From Tetrahymena elliotti 4EA (taxonomy: Eukaryota > Ciliophora > Oligohymenophorea > Hymenostomatida > Tetrahymenidae): 64,000 nt of DNA. Location of the stretch: assembly GCA_000231825.2 (NCBI GenBank), contig AFXF02001505.1, forward strand, positions 124,001-188,000, given 5' to 3'. The notes below the pieces were generated by a model. It had not been told where the DNA came from and did no database searches. It worked only from the letters and a program-made list of their open reading frames with translations. Position numbers and translations under genes: made by a program. Positions 26,901 to 41,474 of this stretch are shown here, one piece after another (positions within the stretch are counted from its first letter, which is position 1; every line of letters starts with the position of its first letter).

Positions 26901-29900
26901 CATACTAAGTTTACAAAATTTAAACATCACAAATTGCTAACATGCTGTTGAAGATACTTTTTCCATATACTTAGTTGATTTTATTAGAAGTATTAATTAT
27001 ATTTACTAAAAAGCGAGGAAAATTAAAAATTTTATATTTTTTTAAATAGGAAAAAATTAAATTTAAAAAAAAGCTTACTCTGATCTCATTACCTAAAACA
27101 TGAATGATCTTAAAAGTTTTTTGAAAGAAAGATGTAAAAATTTAAATGAGGTTATTGAATAATAAACTACAGAAGAAAATCAAGCTAATTTAATCTTAGG
27201 AGAAATTAAGCAGATAAAGCAAAATATGTAATCTAGAATAAATTAAAAAGATTACGAAGATTACTTTAACCCTAATGACACAAATATTTACCTTAACTTG
27301 ACAGAAATTAAAATCTAGGAACATATAAAAGATCTCCAAGAAAGTGTTAGGTAAATAAAGAGAAAAGAAATAGATTAAAAAGAAGAGTATAAACTTGTTT
27401 TTGATAAATTAAAAGAGTTGCAAGATCTTTAACCTTCAATTAATATGAAGTATGGAATTGAAAGTATTGATTTATCAGGAAATAAAAATATTAGCTCAGT
27501 ATTTTTTGAATAATTTGCATCACATGACTATTTAGAAAAGCTTTTTTATCTCAATCTCTCTAAAACTAGTGTCTGTGGAGAAATTTTTTCATATATTAAC
27601 AAATTTGATGATTGTAAAGATTACAAAGGGTAAGATATTCAAAAAAATACTCATATTTACAAAAAAGGAACTCTAGAAGTGGAAGATGTTGAAAATAACT
27701 AATAAGAGGATGAAAAAGATGAGGGTTCTTTGCAAGCTATAGATGAAAAGGAAGATCAAAATGAAAGTGAAGATGAAGAAGATAATAACGAAAATGAAAA
27801 TAAAGAAGAGAAACAAAAAAAATTAATAGAAAATAGCAAAAAAGAAATTAATCTAAATGAATAAAATGATTAAAAAAAAGATCAATGTGGAACAAAAGAT
27901 AATCTGTAAGCAGAAGAATAATAATAAAAAAAATAAGAAGACAAAATTTAGGTTAGTAAAGCAAACTTATAAGTACCAAATGAATCTATAAAATCAATGT
28001 AAAATGCGAGCTAACAATTTTAATCTGTTAATTAATTTCTAGAAGTTTTGATTCTAGCTTAATGTTCAAATATTAAAGCAAGCAAATTTAATGCTCTTTT
28101 CAATACAGTTTTTCATAGTTTATAAGAATTAAACTTAAATGATTGTAACTACTTTGATAAAGAATTTGAAGTGTTCATCTAAAACAAAAAGAACTGTTTT
28201 TAGATGCTAAAGATTATTAATCTTCAAAAATCAAATGTAACCAATGAAATATTATGGAAATTATTGAACGAAGATTAAAATCTTCGTGAGATTTTTATTG
28301 ATTTCACAAATTTTACATAAAATCCTTACTTTAGTAAATAAATAGAATTATCTAATCAAAAACCTAAAGCAAAAAACAACTCAAAATAAAATAAAAATGT
28401 CAAAGGAAAGTAAGAAGAAAATAGGATATTACCAAGTATTTTCATTTTCTCTGCTATTGGATGCAAGTTGTGGGAAGATAATCATCTTTTGGAAATTATA
28501 GAGCAAATTAAAAGTTAAATATTTGATTTTAATTACTTTTTCCAAAGTTTCCGTCATCTAATCACAAAAAAACTGGTTTATTACATTATATAAGACTATT
28601 AACTTTTAAAGAAATACTTTTACTTTAACATTTCAGGAGCTGCTCTTCCTGATATTGAAGAATCTGAAAAATATTAAGAAGAAGCACAATAATTTTACAA
28701 TATTTTCATTAAATAGTTCTAAAAGTAAAAAGTTGTATAATCTAATGTTCAACATTCCAATCTCGAGACAATCATTTTAGATAACACGAGAATAAATTAC
28801 AAGCTCTTTTCAAAAATTATTAAATACCATCCTTCAATAATGTATATATCTTGCTAAAACACACCATGTCTTTCTCCTACCAGCATAGTGCATAAAAAGG
28901 TATTTTTTTTAAAAAAAAATTTTATTTAATATATTTACTTTTCTGATAGAATTAAAGTGAAGAAATGTTAAACATAACCCAACTTATGTATTTAATTAAT
29001 TAAAAAAATATATCACTAACAGAAAGGAATGTAATTGAGATACTGTCTTAGATTAGAAAAATAAAAGAAGAAGAAAAAAAGAAAGGTGAAAAGCCAAGAA
29101 AAATTAGAAAACTTGTATTAACTGGTAATTAATAGCTAAGCGGCTAGACTATTGATAAGCTCATATTTGAATTATTTCCTTATTTAAACTCTCTCTACTT
29201 GCAATATTCTAAAGTAGAATCTAATACTATCCTTTAAGTTATTGATAAGGGTTCTAGCATAGAGTATATTGGGCTTAAGGGATGCACTCATCTATCAAAA
29301 GATATTCTTGTTTCTATTTGTAAAAGTAAAAGTCTATCAAAACATTTTAGATTAGAATGTATACTAGAAATGAAACATTTGATAGACTATGAAGTTTTAA
29401 TAGCTATGTCTTAATCCAGATACATGTCAAATATTCTCTATTTAGATTTATCAGACATTAAGCTTCCAAATATGGATGACTGCATCATGAGTATTTGTTT
29501 TGTTGCATAAGACATTAGCATAAACCTGAGAATCATAAATGTACAAAATACATTAATTAGTGACAGAGGTTTTTAAATGATTTCAGTTTCATAAAAATTC
29601 AAAAATTTAGAAAGAATTTACTTTAAAGACTGTCCTTTAATTACTGAAAGAGGTGTATCATTTATTGTAGATTCAAATAATCTAACAAGATTTGACTTGG
29701 CACATTTCTTATATTAAAATTCAGGATTTCTGAATGGTAGAATCATAGATACTCTTAAGTATTCCAATAGAAAAATATTTTTCAGAGTAATTTACTTAGA
29801 ACTTTTTTTTTGTATTTCTTATTAGTTCTTTAATAAAGGAAATCAACTTTTAAGAATCCTCTATTTCTGATAAAGAGCTTTAAAAGCTATTGAATGAGAC

Positions 29901-32900
29901 TCTAACTAAAGAATTTGCAGTCAAAATGTTTGATTTTAGGTTTACTCCTAATCTAACTTCAGAGGGTATTCGATCTGTCTATAATATCTACTAAAGAACA
30001 GTAAGAAAATAATAATAATAATAATAATCAGGATAAAACAGTATGGATGAAATTAAACATTCATTTTTAGAAATAATATTGCTTGATGATAGAGTAATTA
30101 ATTCTTTTTAATAAATTGAGATAAAGTTAATTTTTTTTAAATCTTTAATCTTATTTAAAATAAAAAAGAGAAATAACTCACTATTCTTAAATTTACCAAA
30201 CCACGAAGATATTTTTAACAAGATCTTAGAATCATGTAAAATATTTTATAAATTTATTAATAATGACCAAATTTTTTTTGCTAGAATAAAATATTAAAGA
30301 TCAAAATATAGCTCTATAGAAAGAAGTGTCAACTCCCTAAAGTAATCCTTAAGCAAAGGTAATTTTTGTTTTCATTAATTATTTTATTTTTACTGTTTGT
30401 ATTTTTTTAGGCCAAAGATAAAAAAGGAGCTAATTAACAATAAAATAATAAACCTGCACAAACATCAAATTAATAGTAACAAAATGCTCCAAGATAAACT
30501 AGCAACAAAAGCATTCAAATTAAGTAAACTTATGAAGAAAGTGAAATAAATTAATGGAAAGATTACATTTTAAAAGATGATCCTTTTGCTTCATTAAGTT
30601 TTGAAGAAGATTTTAAAAAGGATAATGTTCTAGTTGATATTTTTCTTTATTCAGAGAATTTATCAGTCTTTGATTATGGTTACTTTATTAAAAGTCATAA
30701 AGGAATGATTAATAATAATATTTTGATTGCATTTTCTCTGATTAGATATTTTGCTTAGAAAAAAGTATTCCAAAAAAACATAATTGAGCAAAACAACTCC
30801 AGTAGTAAAGGATAAGATGAAGCAGAAGTGAATGCATATACATCTTCTATTGAATATTTTAAAAATTAATTTTATAATTTATAAAAATTGGATCTATCCT
30901 ACAATACTCAACTTACTGAGACATCTCTTTGTAGATTCTTTTTAAATTGTTAAATGATAAGCTAAGTTAGAACCTTAAATTTATCAGGTACTTTAGTCAC
31001 AGAAAAAGTGGTAGATGCTATTATATTTAGCAAGCATCTTACCTTGTTGTAGTTTATTTAATTAGATAAATGTCCAAATTTAAAAGATATGAATTATGTT
31101 TTAAATAAGATATTAGACTTAAAAGAGAAAAAAGCTGATTCTAAATATGATATTAGAAGAATATTCTTCCATTACTTAGTATTTATAAATGATGAAACTC
31201 TGGCAAGATACCTCAAGTATTTTTAAGAAAAAGTAAATTATTTTTTTACAAATTTTTATTTTATTTTAAATGTCTTTTTTACTAAATTTTTATTATTCAA
31301 CAAAAGTAAATTAAAGTCGAATGCATCAATCTTGATTCAGCTAATATCAGTGGTCTATTTTTCAAGTATTAAGGTTGTTTCTAAAAAATTAGAGTCTTGA
31401 ATCTCTCAAATACATCCTTCCAATTTTAGTATCTTAATTCTATAACATCTTAAAAGAATTGCCTTAAAACAATATGGGTAGACAGAACTCATCTTATGAC
31501 AGATAAAATTCTTAGATAGCAAATAGAGTAAGGTTAATTTACTCTCTTTACTGATATTTCAAAACCATAGTGTGAAACAAAGAAGTTGAGAATAGATGAG
31601 TTTTTATATTCTAAGGGACCAGAGCTAAATGTCTCTCTCAATAGTTTTTTAAAGACCTCATTACTCTACTTTAAATAGAAAAACTTAAATTTTAACTATT
31701 TCCCTTAACTAGATCCTCTACTTTTAGCTGATATTCTCACTAGCAATAATATTAAACATTTTAAATAAATTTGTTTAGATTTTAATCTAAATTGCTAGAT
31801 ACCTGCATTTAAGAAAGTTATGAATTTAGTATATACTGCTTGTAAGAACAATGAGTTATTTTGTTTTAAAATTGATAAAATTTCAATAAAATATTAATTA
31901 GATATTGAATATTTTTGTAAACAACAAAATATAAAGATTGAAAATCTAAATGGTTTGGAAAAATAGAAGGATTATCTAGACAAGTATTCTTATGTCTTCT
32001 AAAAAGCTGTTGTTGATTCTTCAATCACATCTAACTTTCCATTTATCTTTAAAGAATAAATTACTTAGGTTGAAAAATATTATGGCTATTTATAAAACTA
32101 ATAACTCGATTTGGATGGAAAAGATAAGATAGAAAAGCCAATTCCTAAAATCTAAAATTTATACTATATTTTCTTATTTTAGTCATTTTAATTTACAGAG
32201 TTAGACTTAAGCTCCAATTTAATAGAGAGAAAATCTATTAGAACTTTATTGAAGCACTTAAGAAATGGAAACAATTTACTGAAGCTTAATTTAAATAATT
32301 AAAAGTTAATATACGACTAAGACATCATTAAGGTATGAAAAATCAATTAAAATTTAACTTAAATTAAACAAATTTTTTAATATTTAAAAAGTATCTTATT
32401 AAGAAAAATGAGCAAAATAAGTATTCCTTTAAATATTTAGAGGTTCTCAGAGTAGTTGATACTAATGTTACTCAAAGAAGTTTATGCAAAATTTTAGAAG
32501 AATGCCCATTTAGCAGCTCATTTTGCATTTCGGAATTAGTTGAATGCTACATTTAAAATTACATAAATAATAGATATAATGTTATTGATAATTAACTAAT
32601 AGAATATTTGACTAATAGTCGCTATCTATTAAATTTCAAAACCTTAGATTTAAAAGAACTCCCTGTGACTGATAATATTGTAAATTAATTTTTTAACTTA
32701 TTTTTTTTGTTTTGATAATTTAATTTTTCAAACAAAAAAAAGCTTTAATAACTGTTTTACAGTAAGTATGCAATAAACATAGATAAAATAAATATAAACT
32801 ATGAATTTGTTAGTAATTCAACTTTTGTCAGCTTAGCAAGCACTAAAAAATTGCCTTTATTGAAATCTTTTGCCATAGACAATGAAGCTATCAATTGTAA

Positions 32901-35900
32901 GACTCACTTACATTATTTATTTAGAGCTAAAAACTTACATCTAGATCTTGATATGTCATAAATTGTCTTTGAGAATAATTTCATGTTCTAATAAGTCAAT
33001 TATGTCATGAGTATGATTGACAGTATTTACATGCTAAAGTAAAAGACTTTAGTTATGAAAAGTATTTAAGAAAATATTGAAAACATCAATGAACTTCTTA
33101 AGCTTTCTCCTTATTTGTAGAATATTTAAGTTATTCATATCACAAGTTTAGAAGATAGAGAGTCCTTTTATCCAGTTTGGGTTAATTTGGCCAAAACAAA
33201 TAAACTCCCAAATCTAGTTGATTTAAATATTTCAAAAGTTTCGCTTTAAGTAAATATGAAAGCCAAAATATAATACATTTAATAGCTATTTTTTTTTTTA
33301 ATAAAAGCACTTAAAAATTTTGTTGGTTTAAGAAAATAAACCAAAATTAGATCTTTCAAAATTACTTTATGAAAATGGAGATACTGTGGATGAAGAATGT
33401 CTCTAAATTCTAAGCAACTAGCCAAATCTTTTAAATATGGAAGTTCTAGATTTTTCATAAATTAGAATAAGTAAAAATTTCTAGCTTTAGTTGTTATTAA
33501 TTTTAATTGTAAATAGTTTAAAATGGTATCACTAGCTCAAGTCTGTTGGAATTAGGTCTCAGTAAATATGTATGTAACATTAAAAAAATAATCATTTATG
33601 AAGATTAAGAAAAAGTAAAAAGAGCCACTCTACCTAAACTTGAAGATAAACTTCAAAAAAAATTAAATAAGCGCAAAAAGATTTATGAGATATATGAATA
33701 AAATGGTGAAGAAATGAATGTAAATAAGGAAGAAATAAATAGTCACTAAGGGGCATATGTTGGTATTTATGAAGATATGCTTTTGACAAATAATTTTTCT
33801 AGTTTAGAAAGTATTGAATTTAAAAGGATTGAGTGTGTGCACCCCTTATATGTGCTATATACTGCTCATAGAGCGAAAAAGAGATTCTATTCGCCTAAAT
33901 TTAATCTAGATGATTTCTTTGTTTAGTTAGCAAATCTCTTTTTTGATGATTAACTTGAGTAAGATTAACTCAATAAAAAAACTTAAATTAAATAAATATT
34001 CAATATATACTATGAAGTTGACAAATCTTTTTACACAAAAAGGCATAAAGTTCTAAAAATGACTCATTTTCAGGCCTTTTTACCTGGAGTCCTTTACTAA
34101 TTTATGGGTAAATTAGAACATTACTCTTTAATAGAAGAAATTAATGTCAAATTTACTTAATCATCATATAATTTTATATATTTTATGAGGTTTAATTATT
34201 ATGCAAATAAGATGCTCCTTAATCTCAAAAAAATAAATATTGATACCGATTATTAATAGTCATATTACTTTGATTTAGGCTATTTCATAAGCACAGTCAA
34301 TAATTTAAAGAAATCAATTGAATTTGATCAATTTTAGTTCAGTCCCTTTTTTTACAAAATTGTTTTACCCTTAAGGAGAGACACTGATTACACTATTGAT
34401 TAAATCTTTAGAGAATTGTTGTCATACCCTAAGGCTGTGGGGTGTATGAAAGATTTAATTTTCTACTTAGAAGAAATTGAACCTTAAACAATAAATGACA
34501 TGTTTTAAGCTGTTCAAGAATTTAAATGTAGATAATTAGTTCTTAAAAAGAATTCAGGCAATTAAGAGCCTAAAGAAGATAATTTTAAGACTTAGCAAGA
34601 CATAATCATAAATAACATACTTACAAAGAAAACCATGAAAAATGTTAAACGTTTTAAGCCTGTTTAACAAATTACTTTTAAGCAATTTATTGAACTTCTT
34701 AGTGTCGATTTCTTCCATAGCTCAGTAAATATCTTTGATTTTTACAAAAATCATGTTGAATAATCTGAATAAACCAAGCCTAAATTATCAGAAGTTCTTT
34801 AGATTAAAAGATTTTAAAACTATTTTTAATTAGAAGAATTAGTTATTCCAAACTTTGTTCCAGATGTAAACTGTGAATGTGAGATTTCTTAATTTTAGAT
34901 TATTAAGATGAATAATCTTAGAGAGTTAAAAATCTAATATTCTGTGAGCCAAGCAGATTTAGAATATTTATACTGCTAAGTTTAAAGAATTAATACTAAG
35001 CTTAAAATTACTTTTAGTTCAGTTTAAGATGAAATCTTAGTAAGTCTGTTTACCCCTCCTAAGCTTGAATAACCATAAAAACTGTAAACGACTAACTAAA
35101 ATATAGTAGAAAATGAAGAAAAAGATTAATAAATCAACTACTCAGAATGCAAAGAAGGAACACTAAATATCTTATCTTATACCCATGATCAAAAGGGTTT
35201 TGATTGGACTTATTTTTTGAAATTAATTAACTCACACTTGAATTAATTAGATGAACAGAAAAAAATGGCCATTTATCAAAATATAAATTAAAATAGTTCT
35301 AGATATTATTTACCTAAGTTATAAATAACTCCCTAGATACTGTTCAATAAAGAGTTAAGTAAACTAACAGCATAAACTCTATATTATCCAAATATCTAAA
35401 TTACTGATTCAAAGTATACATCATCAATATAACTATTCATAAATAAACTAGATTGTATTCATCATATCAGCATTCAAGGAGATAATGATTTCAACTTTTT
35501 CCATTTACTCCCTCTTTTTGAAAAATGTTATAGCACTTAAGTATTTGAAGATATATTTTCGCACTCAAGCTCATAAATTACTTATGAAGATATTTCTAAA
35601 ATTCCACCATATATTTTAATGAATATGAACTACTTATGCCTTAAGAAAAATAAATATATCCTAAATGAAAAAACTATTGAAACAATTTAGTACTAGAAAA
35701 AATAGTTTTTCTTAGATGATGCAAGAGAAATCAAAAAGAGTAAAAAAAAAAAATAATAAAAATAGGCTATCAATATGGAGCAAGAAGAATAGCAAATTCA
35801 AAATAATAATTTAGAAGAAAATAATGAAGAAAATTAAGATGAAGATGAATTAAAAGAAAAAAATGAGAGTGGAAGCAGTGGTAGTGATAGTGATAGCAGC

Positions 35901-38900
35901 TAAAGCTAGGATGGTAAAGAAAATGCTGCTATAAAAGCTGAAAAAGAAGTTGAAGAGGAAGAAGAATAAGGTATTAATGATGAAGACTTGATGGATGAAA
36001 AAAAATGGTTCACAAAAGAAAGACTAGCAGAGTTCTTACAAAAATTTGAAAAGCTAAAGAGGATCAATTTCGGTGATACTTAGATTGCAGGAGAACATTT
36101 TAATGCAATTCAATTCAATAACTTACACTATAAACTTGAGCACATAGATTTAGATAATTGTAAGGTACAAAATCCAACTGTATTTTTGACAAACTTTCTT
36201 TAAAGCTGGGAGTCTGATAAAGGCAATGGTGAGCCAAGGTAAGATAAATTTATTTTAGTAATTTTATTTAAAATTTAATAAAATATTTATAGATTGCAAC
36301 TATAAAGATTTATTTCTCAGATATCTTTTACTAATAATTTCCCATCAAACATTGAATTTGTTAAAGAGTTAATTGAAAGCCAATATTTCAAAGAACATGT
36401 GAAATATCTAAATTTATTGAATTTAATAAAATTGCATGAGTAAAATGGCAAGGAACTAATGAAGATTCTTTCCCAAATATTAAAGAGAGGCGATAATATA
36501 TTTTGTATAACTTCATTCCTCATCACTCTAGGTGATATTCGTAATAAATTAAGTGATGTAGAATTCGATTTGATATCAAGATCATATAATTAGATTTAAT
36601 ATCTATCACCCTTCTTGTTCAACAATATATACTAAGGATTTAATCATATAATTTAGCATACGAGTGTCAGCCCAAAATCAAAAGTAATGTACCTTCTGAG
36701 TACTAATTTCTAAAAATATATTTCTGGGTGTTCTTTTTATGAAATTTTGTATCTTATTTTTGATGAAGATGATTTAATTAAGAATGGAATTATATTTGAA
36801 GATTTTTAAGATATTGTTGACAGAGAGTTTGAGAAGTTAGAAGAATTATTAGAAACTATCTAGAAGACTTTGGATTCTTTTGTTGAGAATTAGATTGGCG
36901 TTAATATTTATTTTTTTAACTAAATTCAAGTTTGCATAAAATAACTAGAAGAAATTGTTAGTTAGTAACTAAGCCAAGAAATAAAAAACTAAACTAAAAT
37001 TATTTCCATGAAAATCAATGCATTAGGAGATAAATATCATGGAATTTCAACTCTTTATTAGTAAGCAGTAGACTTAAAAAAATCTCAGAATTTAGGAGCC
37101 TCAAGTAAATTAAAATCAATAAGAATTTCAACCAAATAGAAAAAACTATCTTTGCTTGGTAGTTTAACCTAGTCTTTTGTGTAAAAAAGTGGGAATTTGA
37201 AAAATTTATAAGAAAAAGGCTTAAGCGAGAAAAAGCTGTAAACATATGAGCATTAAGTAATCTAAACCATATAATATATGGTTTACATGTGCCAAAAAAT
37301 GAAAAAAACATTTGACTATAACGAATTATGGGTTCTTTTGGAGTTCGTAGAAACATTCAATCTTAAAAATAATAGCTTCTTAAATTTTAAAGGTTTTAAT
37401 AATTATATTAAAAGTCATGTTTCACCTTGGTTAGCTATGAATCAAGGTATTTAGAAGCTAAAAGAAACTGGAAGCAAAAATTAAAAGTTAGACTTAAGTA
37501 CTAAAAACATGAAAATTTTAGTCTAGCAGAGTAAAAAAGAGCAAGAAGATGAAATAAATGATACAAAGAGGAACAATTTGGAAAATTTAATAGAATCTGA
37601 TAATGAGTTAGATGACACAATTTTTGACCATCTCTGCTTATTTATATAAAAAAGGATGAAAGGTTTACGTACCTTAAACTTAAGTGGTGTAAATATTAGT
37701 GATATTTTTGCAGAAAGGTTCAGTTTGATTCTATCAGATGAAGATCAACTTAGAAATTTGGTTAGACTAGATTTAACAAATAACAGACGTCTTTCTGCTT
37801 TTGGTATGAAGTACTTATATGCTGCAATAGTAGATAGAATTCATAAAGGATTTAGATTTGAACTAAGTTCTACTTTTGCAGAAGTACAAAGCCTAAAAGC
37901 TCGAGTATCAGCGCTTGAGAAAAAAATAGAAAACTTAGAAGATAAAAAACCAGAAAAAGAAGATAAGAATTTAAAAGAAACAACATAAAAGAGTGAAGAA
38001 AAGTAGCCGATGATTACATTAAACTCAAAAAAATCAAGTAGTTAGCAAAACAAAAAAAATGAAACAAAAATTGATAAAGCAATATCTTAAAAGGAAATAG
38101 CAACCAACAACAAAGAGGTTGAAGAGCAAATTGTAAGTGCTCCAAATGAGGTTTCTTCAATGGTAAAATAAATTTTTTAGTTAAAATTAGATGAAATTTT
38201 TCGAATTCATTCATTTATGGGAAAAAAAAGGTAATTTTTTATTTTTGAAAATATTTGAAATTTATAAATAGATATAAAAATACATGAGCTAATCAGTTAG
38301 TTAAAAGGATCGTTCCTTAAAGAAGCTTTTTGATGAATATGAAAGATTCTAAGAGTATTTAAAAAAATGCTCTGAATAAGTAGATAAATATGATAGTGTA
38401 GGTGAATAGGTAGACTTATCAAGCTTTTTGAATAATGTGACAAATATTGGTCTTTTTGATTCAATAAATAGTTTTGTTTTAAGGAATTGGAAAACACATT
38501 ATTTTATGATAGTCATGATTGGAATTATATTATTTCCCTTAACTGCTTTTCACCTACTTTAACTCTTGACAATTAAAATTAATACTACAATTAGTACCTA
38601 CACTTTCTCACCTGATTTTATATATAGATTATTTAAGAAGAAAGATTATTTCATATTAGTAGATAAGAAAGTTCCTGAGTCAATCACTTCTGAGGATTTT
38701 TACTTTGATAAAGATGTGGCTATTCTTGATCAAGTAATAAGTGGAAAGAATATTAATATTAGTGATGTAACTTAATAATTAATTATTTTAAATGAGCTAT
38801 AAATTAAAATTTTTATAAATAAAATAGTAAGGTTAAAAGGCAAAGCTCAAAAGAATAGAATAGTTTTTAGAAAATCCTACACAAGATTCATTTTAAAATA

Positions 38901-40468
38901 TTAAGAAAGGAACTTAAACAGAAAAAATATTTAATTTAATTAGATACTTCCATTATGTGATTTATTTTAATATCATAGTTTTCTAGATTTTCTTATCAGT
39001 TATTTATCCTTTCATCATTGAAAATGAGAAAACTTAAGATAATTGTAATAAGACAAATTTCGTGTAGGATATCCCTATTTATATTTACTTAGTCATATCA
39101 GCTATTGTAGAAATTACTTTATTGAAAAATTTAGAGCAAATTATAGGGTCGTAGCAAATTTTTACAACGAGCAGTTTATCTATGATATCTTTAGTTTTTT
39201 CATCCATTATGGCTAAATATGATATTTACACTGATGTTTGTTTTGGTATGCAAATTACAATGTGTGAAAAATTAAAATCAAATGATTTGGGAGCTTATTG
39301 TTTAACACTGGCTTCCATAAATATACTGATTTCTATTGTAACCTAAAGAAATTCTATGGCAAGAATTAGGGAATTTAGAAAGAAAAAACCAGGTGAGATT
39401 CATAATACTGCATTTATAAACTAATACACTAAACTCGCTTTAGTCTAGGAAATGAATGCATTTGGTTCTGTTTTAGATAGATTTTCAACAACGTCAGTGC
39501 AAAAGTCAATTATAAAAATTAATTTCTTATAAGGTATTTTAGTCCCATAAGTTATTGTCTCTAAGTTCATCAGAGCCTTCATAGAAAATATACCCTAAAT
39601 TATTATTTTGTTATTATATCAATTCAGACAGTAAGGTGATTCTCAAATAAAATTTGGAAGTTGGCAATATTTAAGAGTAACTTAAAATTTTTTTAGGTTT
39701 AGTATTTTTAAGTATTTGGTAAATAAATAGGTTATTTTATCATCAATGTTGAGTTTGATCAGTGCTTTATCACAAGCATGGCATGCTAAGCCTAGTGTGT
39801 TTAAGACTTATATGTTCACAGAATATATGGGTTTTATTTAGAAAGGTTAAAGTGGATATAAAATAAATATTACCTACAAAGATTTTAGTTAGTCTTATAG
39901 CTATGAGTAAATATATGCAAAAATAAAGGCATATCTTAGAACTTACCCTATTGTAAGTTAATCTCACTAAGACGGTAAAAAAAAGCTTGTAATTAGCTAG
40001 TTACAAAGATAGCAAAGCTAAAATCAAGCTGTTAATGAAAGCGCATCTTAAATATAAGACAATTTATCATAAGATTAGTCTGTTAATATAACTTCTAACC
40101 ACACCTTACGCTCAGTCCAGTAGAGTGAGGCAGTCTCAACAACTTAAAGAAGAGCATCCGTTTCTTCATCAAGAAATGTTACTGGTAAATAAATATTTAT
40201 ATTATGGGAATTTTTAAATTTAAAATTATCTTATTCAATAGATGACTAATAAAGCCAAAATAGCTCTTCTTCTCATTAATATATAAAAAAAGAAAGAAAA
40301 ATGAATTATAAGGATGGTTTAATCTTATATTTAGCCACGGATGGCTTCACTCCAGAAGAATTTTGGAAATGTATTGACTACATAGAGGAATAATAAAAGA
40401 AAGAATATTAAGCTAAGAAGATCTAAAGCCAAAGTGAGAGCAAAACAAAAATTCCTTAATTAAAATGA
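23916..40468 (+). CDS. Giant leucine-rich-repeat, multi-pass membrane protein (copy B)
   Basis: Tandem paralogue of copy A with the same order of parts and nearly the same length. It starts MNQLTRVYGQKIPRNPQ and ends KIPQLK-TGA. The N-terminal region aligns throughout (QFEYISEYIKPYRKLI against QFQYIPEYIKPYKKLI), with a K/E linker at about 24570-24690. RNI-type repeats follow, then the acidic Ser-Asp linker at about 35725-35970, the last LRR block (GLRTLNLSGVNISDIFAERF), the coiled coil, and the membrane module at about 38490-39775. Introns fall at the same codons as in copy A but have diverged sequences. Protein identity is uneven: moderate in the N-terminal third, above 90% by eye near 29300-29790. 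A six-glutamine run of pure TAA codons lies at 30010-30027. I saw no disabling change, so both copies look functional. Function unknown. Confidence 0.85.
30010..30027 (+). repeat. Six consecutive TAA glutamine codons in LRR copy B
   Basis: A trinucleotide tract read in frame as six glutamines between TVRK and SGQN. Copy A has a charged KKEKDQN stretch at the matching place, so the tract arose or was lost after the duplication. Confidence 0.85.
38490..39775 (+). other. C-terminal multi-pass membrane module of giant LRR protein B
   Basis: Counterpart of the module in copy A. First membrane segment HYFMIVMIGIILFPLTAFHL near 38500, then the conserved loop FSPDFIYRLFKKKDYFILVD, and five or six further hydrophobic segments. 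The E-D-I-P-Q motif of copy A reads E-N-I-P-Q here, one residue changed. The loop is almost identical between copies, which suggests strong constraint. Confidence 0.7.
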
Positions 40469-41474
40469 TATAAATTATTTTTTTTCTTTGTAGTATTTTT
40501 ATAGCTAGAACGAAAAAATTGTTGTTTTTCTTCAAAATTAATTTTTGATTTGAAATTAATTGAAATCTTACTGACTTTTAGGTTTCTTTTATTGAATGAA
40601 TATCTAATTAAAGCATCATTAAAGTGAAATAGATAATCAATTTTAAACTTAGAAAAGAAGAAAGTAATTGACCTAACTCAATTTTTTAAATTTTAGTCCA
40701 TTAACTAGTCATAAAAATACAGTTATTTGTAGATTTATTCTTCAAAATCAACTCGATTATTCAGCTATCAATTATCTTTTCCGTTTCACTGAAAAAAAAA
40801 AGTTTGAAGAAATGTTTTTTAAAGTTTTCGAGAAGATAGGTTTTTATATTCTCGAATGTATTTTTTTATTTTATTATTAATTCATGTATTGAATAGAAAA
40901 AATATTTAAAAACTGTAATTTAAATAAAAAGAATCTTTGAAATTTTTTAATTTATTTTTACTGTTTAAAAGCTTTTTTTTTGGATAAAAGCTCATACTTA
41001 CTTATATATTTATTTATTAGAACCCACCCATAGTGTTTTACAATGTAATGGTAACTTATAAGAAAATAAGTAAATTATTCCTATGTACAAATTTAATTTA
41101 GTGTTAAGAAAAAAATATTAATTATTGCATTTAAATGAAATATTTAAATAATTCTTTGAAGATAAAATTTGAAGCAATTTTAATGATAAAATAATGGACT
41201 AAATACAAAATGAATTTTAATAAATATTGATGTTAATAATAATTGTTATAATTAGTAAGTATTTTAGTAAAATAGATTTTGGATTATTATTGAATTGATT
41301 AAATATTTTTGAAATATTAAAGTTTTTAATGGTTATTATGAATTTTTTTTATTTTTTTTATAAAAGACTTTTAAAATACATGCTGGTAAAATTGTATTTT
41401 TTGATATTTTCTTTGTGGAAATGTTAAAATTTTTGATTTATTTACAGTATATTATAATTGAGATAATCAGTCAA
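40469..41474. other. A/T-rich intergenic region between convergent genes
   Basis: About 1 kb between the 3' ends of LRR copy B and the small coiled-coil gene. It should hold only 3' untranslated sequence and poly(A) signals. No gene or repeat recognised. Confidence 0.6.
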
